The notes: generated by a model not told the origin, from the letters alone. A stretch of 49,705 nucleotides of DNA from JAVBRU01 sp031547595 (GCA_031547595.1 JAVBRU010000061.1:1-49705); one strand, 5' to 3'; shown: positions 16,089 through 24,892, counted from the first letter of the stretch. Numbers and translations: made by a program.

Positions 16089-17216
16089 ATGAAAAGAGCA
16101 ATCCTTGCAAGCATCCTGTTTCTGACAATACTGCTGACAGGCGCAAGCAGCGCTTTTGCCGACCGTGACCTTGAAGCCTATGCGAGCAACCCACCCGCAG
16201 AGGTAATTTCGCATATAGAGGAAAGCTGGCCAACGTATGAACTGGAGGATTATATCCTGATTGACGGCACGTCAAAGGGAGATTATGGATTTGCGCTCGT
16301 CGAGCATAACGGCGATCGCAAGCTGTTGGGATACCATGCCGAAAATGCCCACATGCATCCCTGGCTGCTCAGCCACGATGCCGCGCCGCAAGGAGAGGGC
16401 TATGCGGGGCTCGCCCGCAACACGCCCTTTTCGGAGGACTATGACGGCAATGCGCTGTACCAGGACGACCTGGGCTTTCATATTTGGCTTCGTGACTTGG
16501 ACAACGCAGAATATTGGAACCAGTTCATCACCTTCCATTGGGAGGATGGAAGCTTTAAGCTGTATGAATATCAGGATTGGGCGGGATCCAGGTACGTAGC
16601 GTATGTGTCCCGTGATAAAGTGAGCTTTGTGGATTTCATGAATGACGGGCCGCTGGGCAGCGTGAAGGGAGCCCTGCAGCGGGAGCTGCAATATGTCCGC
16701 TTTTCTGCCCTGCCCCAAGACATCGCGGAGGCCAAGCACCAGCTGAGTGCCGTAAATGCCATCCCTGCAGGCGATCTAAGCGCGCGCAGCATCCTGTTGA
16801 CGGGCGGCAAAACGTATGCTGTTTACGCCGCGCCGTCCGAAACGTCGCTTCGCGGTGCAAAGGGCAAGGCCGCCGTATCCACCAACGATTGGATTCAGGT
16901 GTTTGGCGAAGACGGCGGATTTGCGTTGATCCAGTATGCCATCAGCAAAACCCAGATGCGCATCGGCTATATCAAGGCCGAGGCGCTGGAAGGCGCGATG
17001 AATGCCCATAGCTTGACCTGGCGGAACGAACAGGCCAGCCTGCTGAAGGATGTCAACTTGACGGACGACCCGCTTAAAAGCAAGGCGGCGCTGATAAAGC
17101 TCAAAAAAGGGCTTCCCGTGACGCTGCTTGCCATGATGGGCGATTGGGCGTATATCGAGGCCGATACTGGCAGCGGCCAGGTGCGCGGCTTTGTGAAGGC
17201 CAATGTGCTAAAATGA
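16089..17216 (+). CDS. Secreted protein with C-terminal SH3-like repeats
   Basis: 375 residues with a clear signal peptide (about 1-24, cleavage after SAFA). The middle region (WPTYELEDYILIDGTSKGDYGFALVEHNG) is not assigned to a family. The C-terminal half holds two bacterial SH3-like units: one around YAVYAAPSETSLRGAKGKAA to GYIKAEAL, the other around NLTDDPLKSKAALIKLKKG to RGFVKANVLK. Such units often bind cell wall. The start at 16089 follows CCAGGAG by nine bases. The gene stands alone, converging on a GNAT gene. A similar architecture appears at 22188-23492. An envelope role is inferred; no enzymatic motif is visible. Confidence 0.65.
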   Translation: MKRAILASILFLTILLTGASSAFADRDLEAYASNPPAEVISHIEESWPTYELEDYILIDGTSKGDYGFALVEHNGDRKLLGYHAENAHMHPWLLSHDAAPQGEGYAGLARNTPFSEDYDGNALYQDDLGFHIWLRDLDNAEYWNQFITFHWEDGSFKLYEYQDWAGSRYVAYVSRDKVSFVDFMNDGPLGSVKGALQRELQYVRFSALPQDIAEAKHQLSAVNAIPAGDLSARSILLTGGKTYAVYAAPSETSLRGAKGKAAVSTNDWIQVFGEDGGFALIQYAISKTQMRIGYIKAEALEGAMNAHSLTWRNEQASLLKDVNLTDDPLKSKAALIKLKKGLPVTLLAMMGDWAYIEADTGSGQVRGFVKANVLK

Positions 17217-17232
17217 TTCCAACATGCCTGTA

Positions 17233-17793
17233 TTATGCTTCGCCCGCATCGTTGATCAACACCCTGTGCACATGATCTTCCCAAACGCCGTTGATCAGCA
17301 GATATTTTTTAGCGTAGCCTTCGTGTACAAACCCCAGCTTCTCCACCACCCGCAGGGAGGGTGCGTTGCGGGGCATGATGTTGGCCTCGATGCGGTGTAG
17401 CCCGATATCCTCAAAGGCAATACGCACGCATCGCGCCACCGCCTCTGTGGTGTAGCCCTGGTTGATTTCGGCTGCGTCCAACCGATACGACAGGAAGCAG
17501 GACTTAAAAGCACCCATCACAATTTCGTTCAGCCCGACCATGCCGATGATTATTTTCGGATTTGTTTTGAGAGACAGCCAGAAGCGATATCCCTTCCCGC
17601 TGGCTGCAATCATCATATTTTTACGCATCTCCTCTGCCTGATAGGCCTCCGTAAAGAATTCTGGCGTGCGCAGTGGCTCCGTATCCCGCAAAAAATCCTG
17701 ATTGCGAGCAAAGTATTCGGCGATGGGCTGTGCCAGCTGCTCGTTTGACTGTATCAGGTACAGCCGGTTTGTTTCGTACATGCTTTGCACCAT
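17233..17793 (-). CDS. GNAT acetyltransferase, RimJ/RimL type
   Basis: 186-residue GCN5-related N-acetyltransferase that transfers acetyl from acetyl-CoA to an amine. The features are those of the ribosomal-protein-alanine acetyltransferase group: RNQDFLRDTEP near the N-terminus, IIGMVGLNEI for the central strand, SCFLSYRLDAAEINQGYTTE for the acetyl-CoA loop region, then GLHRIEANIMPRNAPSLRVV and EKLGFVHEGYAKKYL. The start at 17793 follows GGAGG by seven bases. It lies 12 bases downstream of the DUF1232 gene on the same strand and is probably co-transcribed. The actual substrate is unknown. Confidence 0.88.
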   Translation of the reverse strand: MVQSMYETNRLYLIQSNEQLAQPIAEYFARNQDFLRDTEPLRTPEFFTEAYQAEEMRKNMMIAASGKGYRFWLSLKTNPKIIIGMVGLNEIVMGAFKSCFLSYRLDAAEINQGYTTEAVARCVRIAFEDIGLHRIEANIMPRNAPSLRVVEKLGFVHEGYAKKYLLINGVWEDHVHRVLINDAGEA

Positions 17794-17805
17794 GCCCTGT
17801 CCTCC

Positions 17806-18180
17806 CTAAAAGAAGATTTTATATGCCAGTAAACCAACGATCACCAGCCAGACAAGCACAATCGGAATGGCGTACCGCCATCTTTTCGGTTTGCCGTCTT
17901 TCCAAAGGTCGATTGCCTGCTGCTCGCATTCCGCCATAATGCTTGCGGGGATCAGCTTCAGGCACAACGCAATCAAAAGGGGCAACAGGATCAGATCGTC
18001 TAGATAGCCGAGAACCGGAATAAAGTCCGGAATCAGATCAATCGGCGACAGAGCATATCCCACCGTGACAGCTGCCACAATTTTTGCGATCAGCGGCGTG
18101 TCGCTCCGCCGGTAGGCCAGGTACAGCGCCGCTATTTTTGTTTTCAGCTTCCGCGCTTTGTTTTTAAGGTTCAATCTCAT
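17806..18180 (-). CDS. DUF1232 (YkvA-like) small membrane protein
   Basis: 124-residue protein with the DUF1232 signature LSPIDLIPDFIPVLGYLDD (about residues 44-62) inside a hydrophobic region, and a C-terminal transmembrane helix (IPIVLVWLVIVGLLAYKIFF). The N-terminus is strongly basic. The function of the family is not established. The ATG at 18180 has GAGGATG upstream. It heads a probable two-gene operon with the GNAT gene. Confidence 0.85.
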   Translation of the reverse strand: MRLNLKNKARKLKTKIAALYLAYRRSDTPLIAKIVAAVTVGYALSPIDLIPDFIPVLGYLDDLILLPLLIALCLKLIPASIMAECEQQAIDLWKDGKPKRWRYAIPIVLVWLVIVGLLAYKIFF

Positions 18181-18279
18181 GATGCCATCCTCGCGGTGTT
18201 TTTTGCAGGCTCAGTATAGCAAAAAATGATCCGATAGACAACGGTGGCTTTCTGTTTTGAAAGCTCAGATCGAAAACGA

Positions 18280-18308
18280 TTGATTTATATTTCATATTGG
18301 CATATAAT
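18280..18308 (+). promoter_or_regulatory. Promoter of the GGDEF gene
   Basis: TTGATT at 18280-18285, a 17-base spacer, perfect TATAAT at 18303-18308, about 75 bases upstream of the GGDEF start. Confidence 0.6.
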
Positions 18309-18385
18309 GATGGAAATTGTCTTGTGAGTGCTTTCGGCTTCCAAAACGCACACAAAATGATGAAAGAGGATGAGGGCATATCAAA

Positions 18386-19633
18386 ATGTCTGAAAGGTTG
18401 AGGCGCATGACGCAGTTTACCCATAAGTACAGGACGCGGATTTTGGCTATTTTTCTGGGGTTTTGTGTGGTGCTGTTGGGCGTGATATCCGGCATGCTCT
18501 TAAAGAACTTTAGCGACACCCAGCGCATTTTGGAGGAAGCCGTCAATTACCGCCTGATTGCGATGGCCACTTTGGCGCGGGAAGCGTTGGATGTTTCTAT
18601 CATCAAAGACATCAACAGCGCGGAAGATGCCCTGAGTCATCCGCAATACGAGGCGCAACTTGCCTATCTGCGCGCGTTATGCGATGAAATTCAAGCCAAA
18701 TACCTGTACGTTATTAAGCAGATAGACGGCAAATATTACTTCGTTTATGATACCGATCCTGAAATTGATGTCCGGTTTTACGAGTATATGTCCATCACCG
18801 AGCTTCACAAAAGCGCGTTTCTTGGCAGCGCAGTGGTGGAAGCATTTAATGTAGACGACGATTTTGGCAGCTTCAGCTCCGGCGTGATCCCGATTATCAA
18901 GGACGGCGAGGTGATTGCCGTTGTCGGCGCAGACCTCGAGGACGAATTGCTGGAAAAGAACCGTTCCATCCAGACGGACAATATGATCTTCCTGTTTTCC
19001 GTGATTGCATTCACCATGCTGGTAATGGCAGTCTGGCTGTTCCTGCTACTCAAAAAAATCAAGGAAATGAGCGACAGGCTATATCGTCAGGCGCATTATG
19101 ACAAGCTGACCGCCCTGCCCAACCGGCAATACCTCCTGGAACACTTGGAAAAGATCACAACCAAGGGCGGCAAGGGCGATTTCAGCCTTTTCTTTGTGGA
19201 CCTGGATAATTTCAAAATGGTGAACGACATCGCCGGACATGATGCAGGCGATGCGCTGCTGCGCAACATTGGCAGCTATCTGGCGGGCAGTCACGCAGAT
19301 ACCAAAGTGTTCCGTCCACAGGCTGGGCAATTGAATGTTGCTGCCCGCATCGGCGGCGATGAGTTTATTCTGGTGGCACCGTACCTCACCGAGGCGGAGG
19401 CCAAGGCGTTTGGCAATGAACTAATACATGGACTGAAACAAAAAGTGGCCGATAAAAATATCGACCGCTTCAATGTGGGCTTCAGCATCGGCATTTCCAG
19501 ATTCCCATCCGACTCCGAGAACATGCATGTGCTGATCAAATATGCGGATATTGCGATGTATCATGCCAAGCGCGCGGGCAAAAACCAGTGCCTGTTGTAT
19601 GATGTAGAAATGAAGGGCAAGGAAGAGAAATAG
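18386..19633 (+). CDS. Membrane sensor diguanylate cyclase (GGDEF)
   Basis: 415 residues. A transmembrane helix (about 18-40) and a second near 197-220 bracket an extracellular domain of about 150 residues that looks like a dCache/sCache-type ligand sensor (KYLYVIKQIDGKYYFVYDTD). The cytoplasmic GGDEF domain has HYDKLTALPNRQYL at its start and an intact RIGGDEF active site (GGDEF 323-327), so it should make cyclic di-GMP from two GTP. No EAL domain is present. The linker to GGDEF contains an inserted loop (FRPQAGQLNVAA) just before the active-site strand. The start at 18386 has AGAGGATGAGG somewhat far upstream; an alternative is the ATG seven codons later. Monocistronic. Confidence 0.9.
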   Translation: MSERLRRMTQFTHKYRTRILAIFLGFCVVLLGVISGMLLKNFSDTQRILEEAVNYRLIAMATLAREALDVSIIKDINSAEDALSHPQYEAQLAYLRALCDEIQAKYLYVIKQIDGKYYFVYDTDPEIDVRFYEYMSITELHKSAFLGSAVVEAFNVDDDFGSFSSGVIPIIKDGEVIAVVGADLEDELLEKNRSIQTDNMIFLFSVIAFTMLVMAVWLFLLLKKIKEMSDRLYRQAHYDKLTALPNRQYLLEHLEKITTKGGKGDFSLFFVDLDNFKMVNDIAGHDAGDALLRNIGSYLAGSHADTKVFRPQAGQLNVAARIGGDEFILVAPYLTEAEAKAFGNELIHGLKQKVADKNIDRFNVGFSIGISRFPSDSENMHVLIKYADIAMYHAKRAGKNQCLLYDVEMKGKEEK

Positions 19634-19663
19634 GCATGCACCTTTGGGCGGGCGAGGCGTGGC

Positions 19664-20293
19664 CTATTGGCGGCAGATTTCCAGCACCCCTGCGCAGAAG
19701 GAAAACGGATGGTATTGCAATTGATAACCTTCCGGCAGGGATGCGCCAATTTCCTCCACGATGAAATAATACTCCTCGTCGTCCCATTCCGCACCGCTAG
19801 CTGTTTTGCATGCTTCCAAACCAGCACGCGTCAAAAAGCTGACATCGCCAATCAGCAGCACGGCGTCTTTTGCAAGATGTGCCAGCAGCTGCCGGATAAA
19901 GCCCGGCTTTGCATCATCGGTCAAGTGGTGTAGGGCATAGGTGCTAATGATCACATCAAACTGCGCACCCTGCAGCGCGGCAGGCAGGCCGGCAGAAAAA
20001 TCATGCGCAATCAGCGTGGCATCGGGCATTTTCTGCCGTGCCAGCGCCAGCATTTTCTCCGAAAAGTCAATACCTGTGATGGTGTTTCCAACATTATACA
20101 GTTTGCCTGCCAGCATGCCGGTGCCCAGCCCCACATCCAGCACCCGTGCGAGGCTTTTTTTCATAACAGTGCCGTAGATGGCGTTCATCAGGTTTTTATA
20201 GCCCGCAAAGGGGTAGGTGTTATCCTCATCCGAGGTTTGAACAGCGCCGTCATATTGCTCCGCCCAGAGGTCAAAACCTTGTGAATCCAGCAA
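19664..20293 (-). CDS. Class I SAM-dependent methyltransferase
   Basis: 209-residue cytoplasmic methyltransferase with motif I VLDVGLGTGMLAGKL, the acidic end of strand two in TGIDFSEKMLALARQ, and motif IV region FDVIISTYALHHLTD. This is the Methyltransf_11/25 group of small-molecule methylases. The start is a TTG at 20293, seven bases after AGGAGGAG; no better start lies near. A terminator of the upstream DUF975 gene lies in the gap, so it is expressed separately or by read-through. Substrate unknown. Confidence 0.82.
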   Translation of the reverse strand: MLDSQGFDLWAEQYDGAVQTSDEDNTYPFAGYKNLMNAIYGTVMKKSLARVLDVGLGTGMLAGKLYNVGNTITGIDFSEKMLALARQKMPDATLIAHDFSAGLPAALQGAQFDVIISTYALHHLTDDAKPGFIRQLLAHLAKDAVLLIGDVSFLTRAGLEACKTASGAEWDDEEYYFIVEEIGASLPEGYQLQYHPFSFCAGVLEICRQ

Positions 20294-20311
20294 AATGCTC
20301 TCCTCCTGATC

Positions 20312-20351
20312 AAAACAGGGCTGCGGCGCACTTCACGCATTGCCGCAGCCC
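20312..20351 (-). terminator. Terminator after the DUF975 gene
   Basis: GGGCTGCGGC and GCCGCAGCCC form a ten-base perfect stem with a 14-base loop. On the minus strand it is followed by CTGTTTTG. It lies 12 bases beyond the DUF975 stop. Confidence 0.7.
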
Positions 20352-20363
20352 GCTTTCATGTTT

Positions 20364-20990
20364 TTAGGCTACGCCGTAGCCGTCCAGCTGCCGCTGATTG
20401 ATCGTGCCGTTTGCCAGGGCGTTCTCTTTCAATTGCTGATAGATGCCTGCTATCGTCAGCTCGCGATAGGGGCCAACAAACAGCACTTCCAGGATGCCAA
20501 AGGTCAATCCCGACAGCATGATCCAGCCGATAAAGCTGAGGTACGCCACAAAGATGTCCATCTTGTAGCCATCGGTGATGCGCATGGACAGTTTCAACGC
20601 GTCTGTGGCTGTCACATCGGGGTGTTCATCCAGGATGTAGGGCGTCAGGCTATACGCAATGCCCTTCACAATGCCCGGGATCACAAACAGCAGCGACCAC
20701 AGCCATGTCCACAGCCCCATCCACCAATATCCGCCCAGCTTGCGCAGGTAGTTGTTGAACATGCTGCCAAACCATTCGCTGACGCCGATGTTATCGCCAT
20801 TGTATACCCGAAGGAAAAAGCCGTTCATGGCAACGGTGAGCACGGGAATCAGGAAAAACGCGCCAAAGCTTAAGGTGACGGCGGTGATAACGGTGCCTGC
20901 CACCAAGTACAACACATACACACCAATGGAGTTGCCCTGGTTCTCCTTCAGGCGCTGCCTGGCATAGGTTTTGATTTCTACACGGGTCAT
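20364..20990 (-). CDS. DUF975 integral membrane protein
   Basis: 208-residue membrane protein of the DUF975 family of Bacillota. It has an amphipathic N-terminus (VEIKTYARQRLKENQGN), at least four membrane spans and the family-typical SLTPYILDEHPDVTATDALK loop that links spans. Function unknown; members are often near envelope genes. It overlaps the HAD gene stop by four bases (ATGA), and the HAD gene follows MscL by three bases, so mscL-HAD-DUF975 form one operon. Confidence 0.85.
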   Translation of the reverse strand: MTRVEIKTYARQRLKENQGNSIGVYVLYLVAGTVITAVTLSFGAFFLIPVLTVAMNGFFLRVYNGDNIGVSEWFGSMFNNYLRKLGGYWWMGLWTWLWSLLFVIPGIVKGIAYSLTPYILDEHPDVTATDALKLSMRITDGYKMDIFVAYLSFIGWIMLSGLTFGILEVLFVGPYRELTIAGIYQQLKENALANGTINQRQLDGYGVA

Positions 20991-21637
20991 AGCGTCCCCT
21001 CCTTGCTGGAATCCACCAGCGTTTCGTATAGTGCGTCCATGTGCCGGAAACGATAGGCGGCGTCATAGGCCGGATAATAATCATCCGGGTCAAACAGTGC
21101 GCCCGCCATGCCGGCGTTCTTGCCGGAATCCAGATCGATATCCCGATCACCTACCATGATGCAATCCACCGGGCGCAGCCCATGCTTTTTCATCAGGTAC
21201 TGCAGTGCATCCGGCGCAGGCTTGGCGGGGAAGCCGTCCGCACTGGTCACATAATCCGTAAACCATGCACCCAGGCCGTGGCAGCTGATCGCGGCGTAGG
21301 TGCTCATGCCGCGATGGGTGAACATATAGTTCTGCCCGCCGTTTTGCACAATGCCCTGCAGCACACGCGCCGCACCGGGGTATGGAAGCAGCAGCTCCAT
21401 GGGCTCTTCATCGGCATGCACGCGGTAGGCGGCGGTCAGTTGCTCGCTGGATGCGCCGCACAGTGCGCCGTAATGGGTGGTGGCGTGGCGCAGGGATACC
21501 TTCACCCGGTCGAACACCTCGTCATAGGGCGCACCTATACCAAAATCGCGCAGCGCCTTTTGCAGGGCGCGCGCGATTCTGGGATAACTATCAAACAATG
21601 TGCCGTCGAAATCCCAGAAAAATGCGTGATACTTCAT
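20987..21637 (-). CDS. HAD-superfamily phosphatase, phosphoglycolate-phosphatase-like
   Basis: 216-residue haloacid-dehalogenase-type hydrolase. Motif I is FFWDFDGTLFDSYP with the nucleophilic Asp, motif II lies in MFTHRG, and the acidic motif IV is IMVGDRDIDLDSGKNAGM. An alpha-helical cap (about 20-90) places it with Gph/beta-phosphoglucomutase-like enzymes that dephosphorylate small metabolites. It starts three bases after the mscL stop without a recognisable ribosome site and so is probably translated by coupling. Its stop overlaps the DUF975 start. Substrate unknown. Confidence 0.85.
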   Translation of the reverse strand: MKYHAFFWDFDGTLFDSYPRIARALQKALRDFGIGAPYDEVFDRVKVSLRHATTHYGALCGASSEQLTAAYRVHADEEPMELLLPYPGAARVLQGIVQNGGQNYMFTHRGMSTYAAISCHGLGAWFTDYVTSADGFPAKPAPDALQYLMKKHGLRPVDCIMVGDRDIDLDSGKNAGMAGALFDPDDYYPAYDAAYRFRHMDALYETLVDSSKEGTL

Positions 21638-21640
21638 TCG

Positions 21641-22093
21641 TTATTTCTTGTCCGCCAGCTGGCTGGTGCAGTGCGGGCAGCGGGTGGCCTTGTCGTTCAC
21701 TTCGCCAAAGCAGAACGGGCAAAGGCGCGGGGCGGGCTTAGGTGCTTCCTCGTGATGGGGCATCATTTTGTTGATCAGCTTCACAAAGAAGAACACGCAC
21801 AGTGCGATGAAGATAAAGTCGATCACCGTCTGCAGGAAGATGCCGTAATTGAATGTGGCCACACCCGCGGCGGCGGCTTCTTCGATGGTTTTGAAAGTGC
21901 CCTCGCCCAGCGTGATGAACAGGCCGGACATGCTGACACCGCCCGTCACCAGCGACAGGATGGGCATGAAAATGTCGCTGACCAGCGAAGACACGATCTT
22001 GCCGAACGCGCCGCCGATCATGACGCCAACGGCCAAATCAATCACATTACCGCGCAGCGCAAACTGTTTAAATTCCTTCAACCATTTGCTCAT
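21641..22093 (-). CDS. mscL: Large-conductance mechanosensitive channel with C-terminal zinc ribbon
   Basis: Emergency osmotic release valve in the cytoplasmic membrane. The MscL core is clear: FALRGNVIDLAVGVMIGGAF for the gate-forming first helix, then a periplasmic loop and FLQTVIDFIFIALCVFFFVK for the second. After the second helix, a tail adds two CxxC pairs (CPFCFGEVNDKATRCPHC), a zinc-ribbon-like module not part of the canonical E. coli channel. I chose the ATG at 22093, six bases after GGGGGA, since the ATG two codons upstream touches the ribosome site. First gene of the mscL-HAD-DUF975 operon. Confidence 0.95.
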   Translation of the reverse strand: MSKWLKEFKQFALRGNVIDLAVGVMIGGAFGKIVSSLVSDIFMPILSLVTGGVSMSGLFITLGEGTFKTIEEAAAAGVATFNYGIFLQTVIDFIFIALCVFFFVKLINKMMPHHEEAPKPAPRLCPFCFGEVNDKATRCPHCTSQLADKK

Positions 22094-22128
22094 AAGCATT
22101 CCCCCTCGTAATATACCATTTCCACATG

Positions 22129-22157
22129 ATTATACCATGCAGCCATGTATTCGGCAA
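22129..22157 (-). promoter_or_regulatory. Promoter of the mscL operon
   Basis: Minus strand TTGCCG (22157-22152), a 17-base spacer, perfect TATAAT (22134-22129), about 35 bases upstream of mscL. Confidence 0.65.
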
Positions 22158-22187
22158 TACGAGGGGGAAGAAAAATCGCCTATTCTG

Positions 22188-23492
22188 TTAGCCTTTAGAG
22201 CAATAGTGGTATACGATGCAGTTGTAAAACTCCACAAATACGCCGTAAGTAGAGGTGATGGAAAGGTCAATCGACTGATCGGGCTTTATGGGGTATTGGG
22301 TGCCGCCGCTGAGGGTGCCGTCCTCCTGCACAGTGCGCAGCACATAATAGGCGCCCTGCATGGTGCCATCAGTGGTGATCCCAAGCGTGCCGTCCATGCC
22401 CGCCGTATGATGTCCCAGCAGGATACGGCCGCCGGTTGTGCGGTACTGTTCGTCCCCTTCAAAGCGGCCCACAGGATCGGCAACGGGCATGGCATCGGTG
22501 AGGTTGGTCAGCGTGCCTTGGCCGGTGGTCAGCACCGCGCCCTGCGGCAGATAGAAGGAATACTCGCCGCCCCCCAGCACGGCATGGGTTTCGGTTTTGC
22601 CGTTCAAAGAGATGCTGTAGCCCTTCGGGTCATCCGCTGCGGCGTGGAAGGTATAAAAGCCGCAAAGGTCGCTATATGTGCCAGCGGGCAGGTTCTCGGC
22701 GAGCGCAGGCGTATCCAGCCAATAGCATTCCAGTGCGGACTTTTCGATAAAGCAGAAATCCGATTGCACAAAATCGCCCAGATCCGCCACCAGGGGCAGC
22801 ATGCGGTCTTGATCAAAATGCAGCGCCCACTGCTGTGCACCCGCCACAGGGACGGTGAATGCGGGCACAAAGACGCTGCCGCTGTCCGGCTCCGTCGAAG
22901 GCTCTTTCACCGCGGCGAAGCCCTGGGCCTGGTAGCCCATGCGGTTGGCCACGCGGTTGTAAAAAGAAATATTTGTGGTTTCCAGCGCTTCCGGTGCAAC
23001 AAAGCCCGTCAAATTCACGGAGTCGTCCATCCAGCCAAAATCGCCCCAACGGTCGGCCAGGCGGATGTGCACAAAGCCGTACGCTGTGCCCATCACTTCC
23101 ACAATCGTGCCCTTGTACAGCTGCCCGATGGCGGCGGAACCGTCCTGTGCGTAGTCCAGCACTTCGGTATCTTCAAGCACCACCGCAGCGGGTAACAGCA
23201 GCGTTTCAAGAGGAGTCATCCCCGGCAAGTTGGCACGGTTGATATACCCCACGATGCTGCCACCTTGCAGTGAGCCAATGGTTACCTGCGCCCAATTGTC
23301 CTTATAAAACAGCCTGCCCACGTGTTGGCCGCTGTAGTATTCGCCGACCTGCTCGCCGCCGGGCACCTTATACAGGGGCACCATCGCGCCCTGCGGCGCG
23401 TACAGATAGTCCGCTTCCGGGTTAATCACTTCCGCAAACGCGCATGCGCACAGCAACAGCAGGCACAGCGCAGCAATCCCCAAACGTTTCAT
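22188..23492 (-). CDS. Secreted protein with SH3-like domains, unknown function
   Basis: 434 residues with a signal peptide (MKRLGIAALCLLLLCACAFA). The first 150 residues look like two SH3-type repeats (VPLYKVPGGEQVGEYYSGQH to GYINRANL, then LEDTEVLDYAQDGSAAIGQL to FGWMDDSVN). The rest is beta-rich (SISLNGKTETHAVLGGGEYS, FYLPQGAVLTT) and unassigned. The start at 23492 follows AGGAGG by six bases; an upstream in-frame ATG would only extend it through the ribosome site. It resembles 16089-17216 in layout but reverses the domain order. Probably an envelope or cell-wall-associated protein; the Cys residues of the signal region do not form a convincing lipobox. Confidence 0.6.
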   Translation of the reverse strand: MKRLGIAALCLLLLCACAFAEVINPEADYLYAPQGAMVPLYKVPGGEQVGEYYSGQHVGRLFYKDNWAQVTIGSLQGGSIVGYINRANLPGMTPLETLLLPAAVVLEDTEVLDYAQDGSAAIGQLYKGTIVEVMGTAYGFVHIRLADRWGDFGWMDDSVNLTGFVAPEALETTNISFYNRVANRMGYQAQGFAAVKEPSTEPDSGSVFVPAFTVPVAGAQQWALHFDQDRMLPLVADLGDFVQSDFCFIEKSALECYWLDTPALAENLPAGTYSDLCGFYTFHAAADDPKGYSISLNGKTETHAVLGGGEYSFYLPQGAVLTTGQGTLTNLTDAMPVADPVGRFEGDEQYRTTGGRILLGHHTAGMDGTLGITTDGTMQGAYYVLRTVQEDGTLSGGTQYPIKPDQSIDLSITSTYGVFVEFYNCIVYHYCSKG

Positions 23493-23565
23493 GGCAAAAC
23501 CTCCTTGGTGTTCTTCTACCATATCAACGCAGATGAGGCGCTTTTTCATGCCATATCGCTGGGAA

Positions 23566-24138
23566 TTATATCAGTTTTACGATTTCCTGCAGCTTTGATT
23601 CCGCATATGCCCGCCCGCCGGAGGCAATCTTGTCGATCTGCAGATAGCTTTTCACCGCTATGCCGCAGCTTTGCAGGGTGTCCTTCAAAAAAGCGCCCTC
23701 CACAGGATTGTTGAAATAGCCCGCAAACACGTCCACCGGCGTTTCCATGGTGGTGATTACGATAGCCTGCTTATCCGTCATCAGGCCGATCATTTCGCCG
23801 TTTTCGCTATGGCGATATGCCTTGCCCGGCAGCAGTGCCTTATCGCAAAAGCCCTTGAGCACCGCCGGCATCGCGCCCCACCAGATGGGGAAGGGAAACA
23901 CCAGCACATCGGCGTCGTCCATAGCCGCCTGATAGGTCTTGACCAGCGGATCCACCGCCTGCCCCTCTCCCCAGGCTTTCAAATCAGCCGCCGTCATCAC
24001 GGGATTAAAGCCGTCGGCTATCAAATCAATGGTCTGCACGCTGTGCCCTTTTTGCTGCGCGGCATCGCGGAGGGCGCGTACAGCAGCGGCGTTAAAGCTG
24101 CCCTCATAGGGGTGGCTGGCAATAATCAGGTATTTCAT
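23566..24138 (-). CDS. NAD(P)H-quinone-type flavoprotein (flavodoxin-like fold)
   Basis: 190-residue cytoplasmic oxidoreductase of the NQO/modulator-of-drug-activity family. The FMN/FAD phosphate loop is IIASHPYEGSFNAAAV near the N-terminus, and the family motif FPFPIWWGAMPAVLKGFCDK lies near residue 85. Such enzymes transfer two electrons from NAD(P)H to quinones or other acceptors. The ATG at 24138 follows GGAGG by seven bases. Divergent from the DUF3795 gene. Acceptor unknown. Confidence 0.88.
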   Translation of the reverse strand: MKYLIIASHPYEGSFNAAAVRALRDAAQQKGHSVQTIDLIADGFNPVMTAADLKAWGEGQAVDPLVKTYQAAMDDADVLVFPFPIWWGAMPAVLKGFCDKALLPGKAYRHSENGEMIGLMTDKQAIVITTMETPVDVFAGYFNNPVEGAFLKDTLQSCGIAVKSYLQIDKIASGGRAYAESKLQEIVKLI

Positions 24139-24279
24139 AATGAATCCTCCAAACGTTGCTACTTGGGTATCCATGCTGATTATACCCTGTTTTTAAAAGA
24201 ACATTCCAACACGACATACAGTTGTCGGGTTCATATGCTATAATATGGGCAAGAGATCATACAAAAGGGAGGCCCTCCT

Positions 24280-24798
24280 ATGAATTTATCCACCTGCGGT
24301 ATTGATTGCGACCTGTGCCCTGTGAGGGAAGAAAAGAACTGCCCCGGCTGCCGCGCCCATCAGGGCAAGCCCTTTTGGGGCAATTGCGAGCTATACGCTT
24401 GCGCAGCGGAAAAGCAGCTGCTGCACTGCGGCTTTTGCGCAGATTTCCCCTGTAAAAAACTAACCGCCGCGCACGAGGAGCACAGCTGCGACGGCATTGA
24501 CGTGCTGCAAAAGATTATGGAAGACCACGGAAAGGTGCAATCCCGCTGCGGGCTGATGTGCAACAGCTGCGGCTGGAAGGACAGCCACGGCTGCGGCGGC
24601 TGCATCGAATCTGGCGGCCATCCCTTCCACGGCGCGTGCCCTGTGGCGCAGTGCTGCCAGGGCAAGGGCTTTGCCCATTGCGGCCAGTGCCCCGACATGC
24701 CGTGCGAACAGCTGTTTAGCTATTCTTGCGCCGATCCGGAGCATGGCGACAAGCCCTGCGGCGCACGGCTGAGCGTGCTTAAGTATTGGGCGAAATAG
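24280..24798 (+). CDS. Tandem DUF3795 cysteine-rich protein
   Basis: 172 residues, remarkably rich in Cys, made of two repeats. Repeat one (about 5-65) has CGIDCDLCPV, CPGCRAHQG and CGFCADFPCKKL; repeat two (about 88-150) has CGLMCNSCGW, CGGCIESGG and CGQCPDMPCEQL. DUF3795 proteins have one such unit and unknown function, probably binding zinc or iron. Every Cys pair is kept in both halves, so both units probably fold. The start at 24280 follows GGGAGG by eight bases. Monocistronic, divergent from the flavoprotein gene. Confidence 0.8.
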   Translation: MNLSTCGIDCDLCPVREEKNCPGCRAHQGKPFWGNCELYACAAEKQLLHCGFCADFPCKKLTAAHEEHSCDGIDVLQKIMEDHGKVQSRCGLMCNSCGWKDSHGCGGCIESGGHPFHGACPVAQCCQGKGFAHCGQCPDMPCEQLFSYSCADPEHGDKPCGARLSVLKYWAK

Positions 24799-24833
24799 TG
24801 TTTTGTATTCGTATTAGTACCCCGCCAAGGCAG

Positions 24834-24892
24834 AAAAAACGCTATGGAAGCCGTGGAATGCTTGCATTCCAAAGGTCATCCACAGCGTTTTT
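24834..24892. terminator. Large composite terminator after the DUF3795 gene
   Basis: Outer stem AAAACGCTATGGA with TCCACAGCGTTTT (one mismatch) encloses an inner perfect stem GGAATGC-TT-GCATTCC. Flanking A and T runs allow both directions. Confidence 0.7.
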
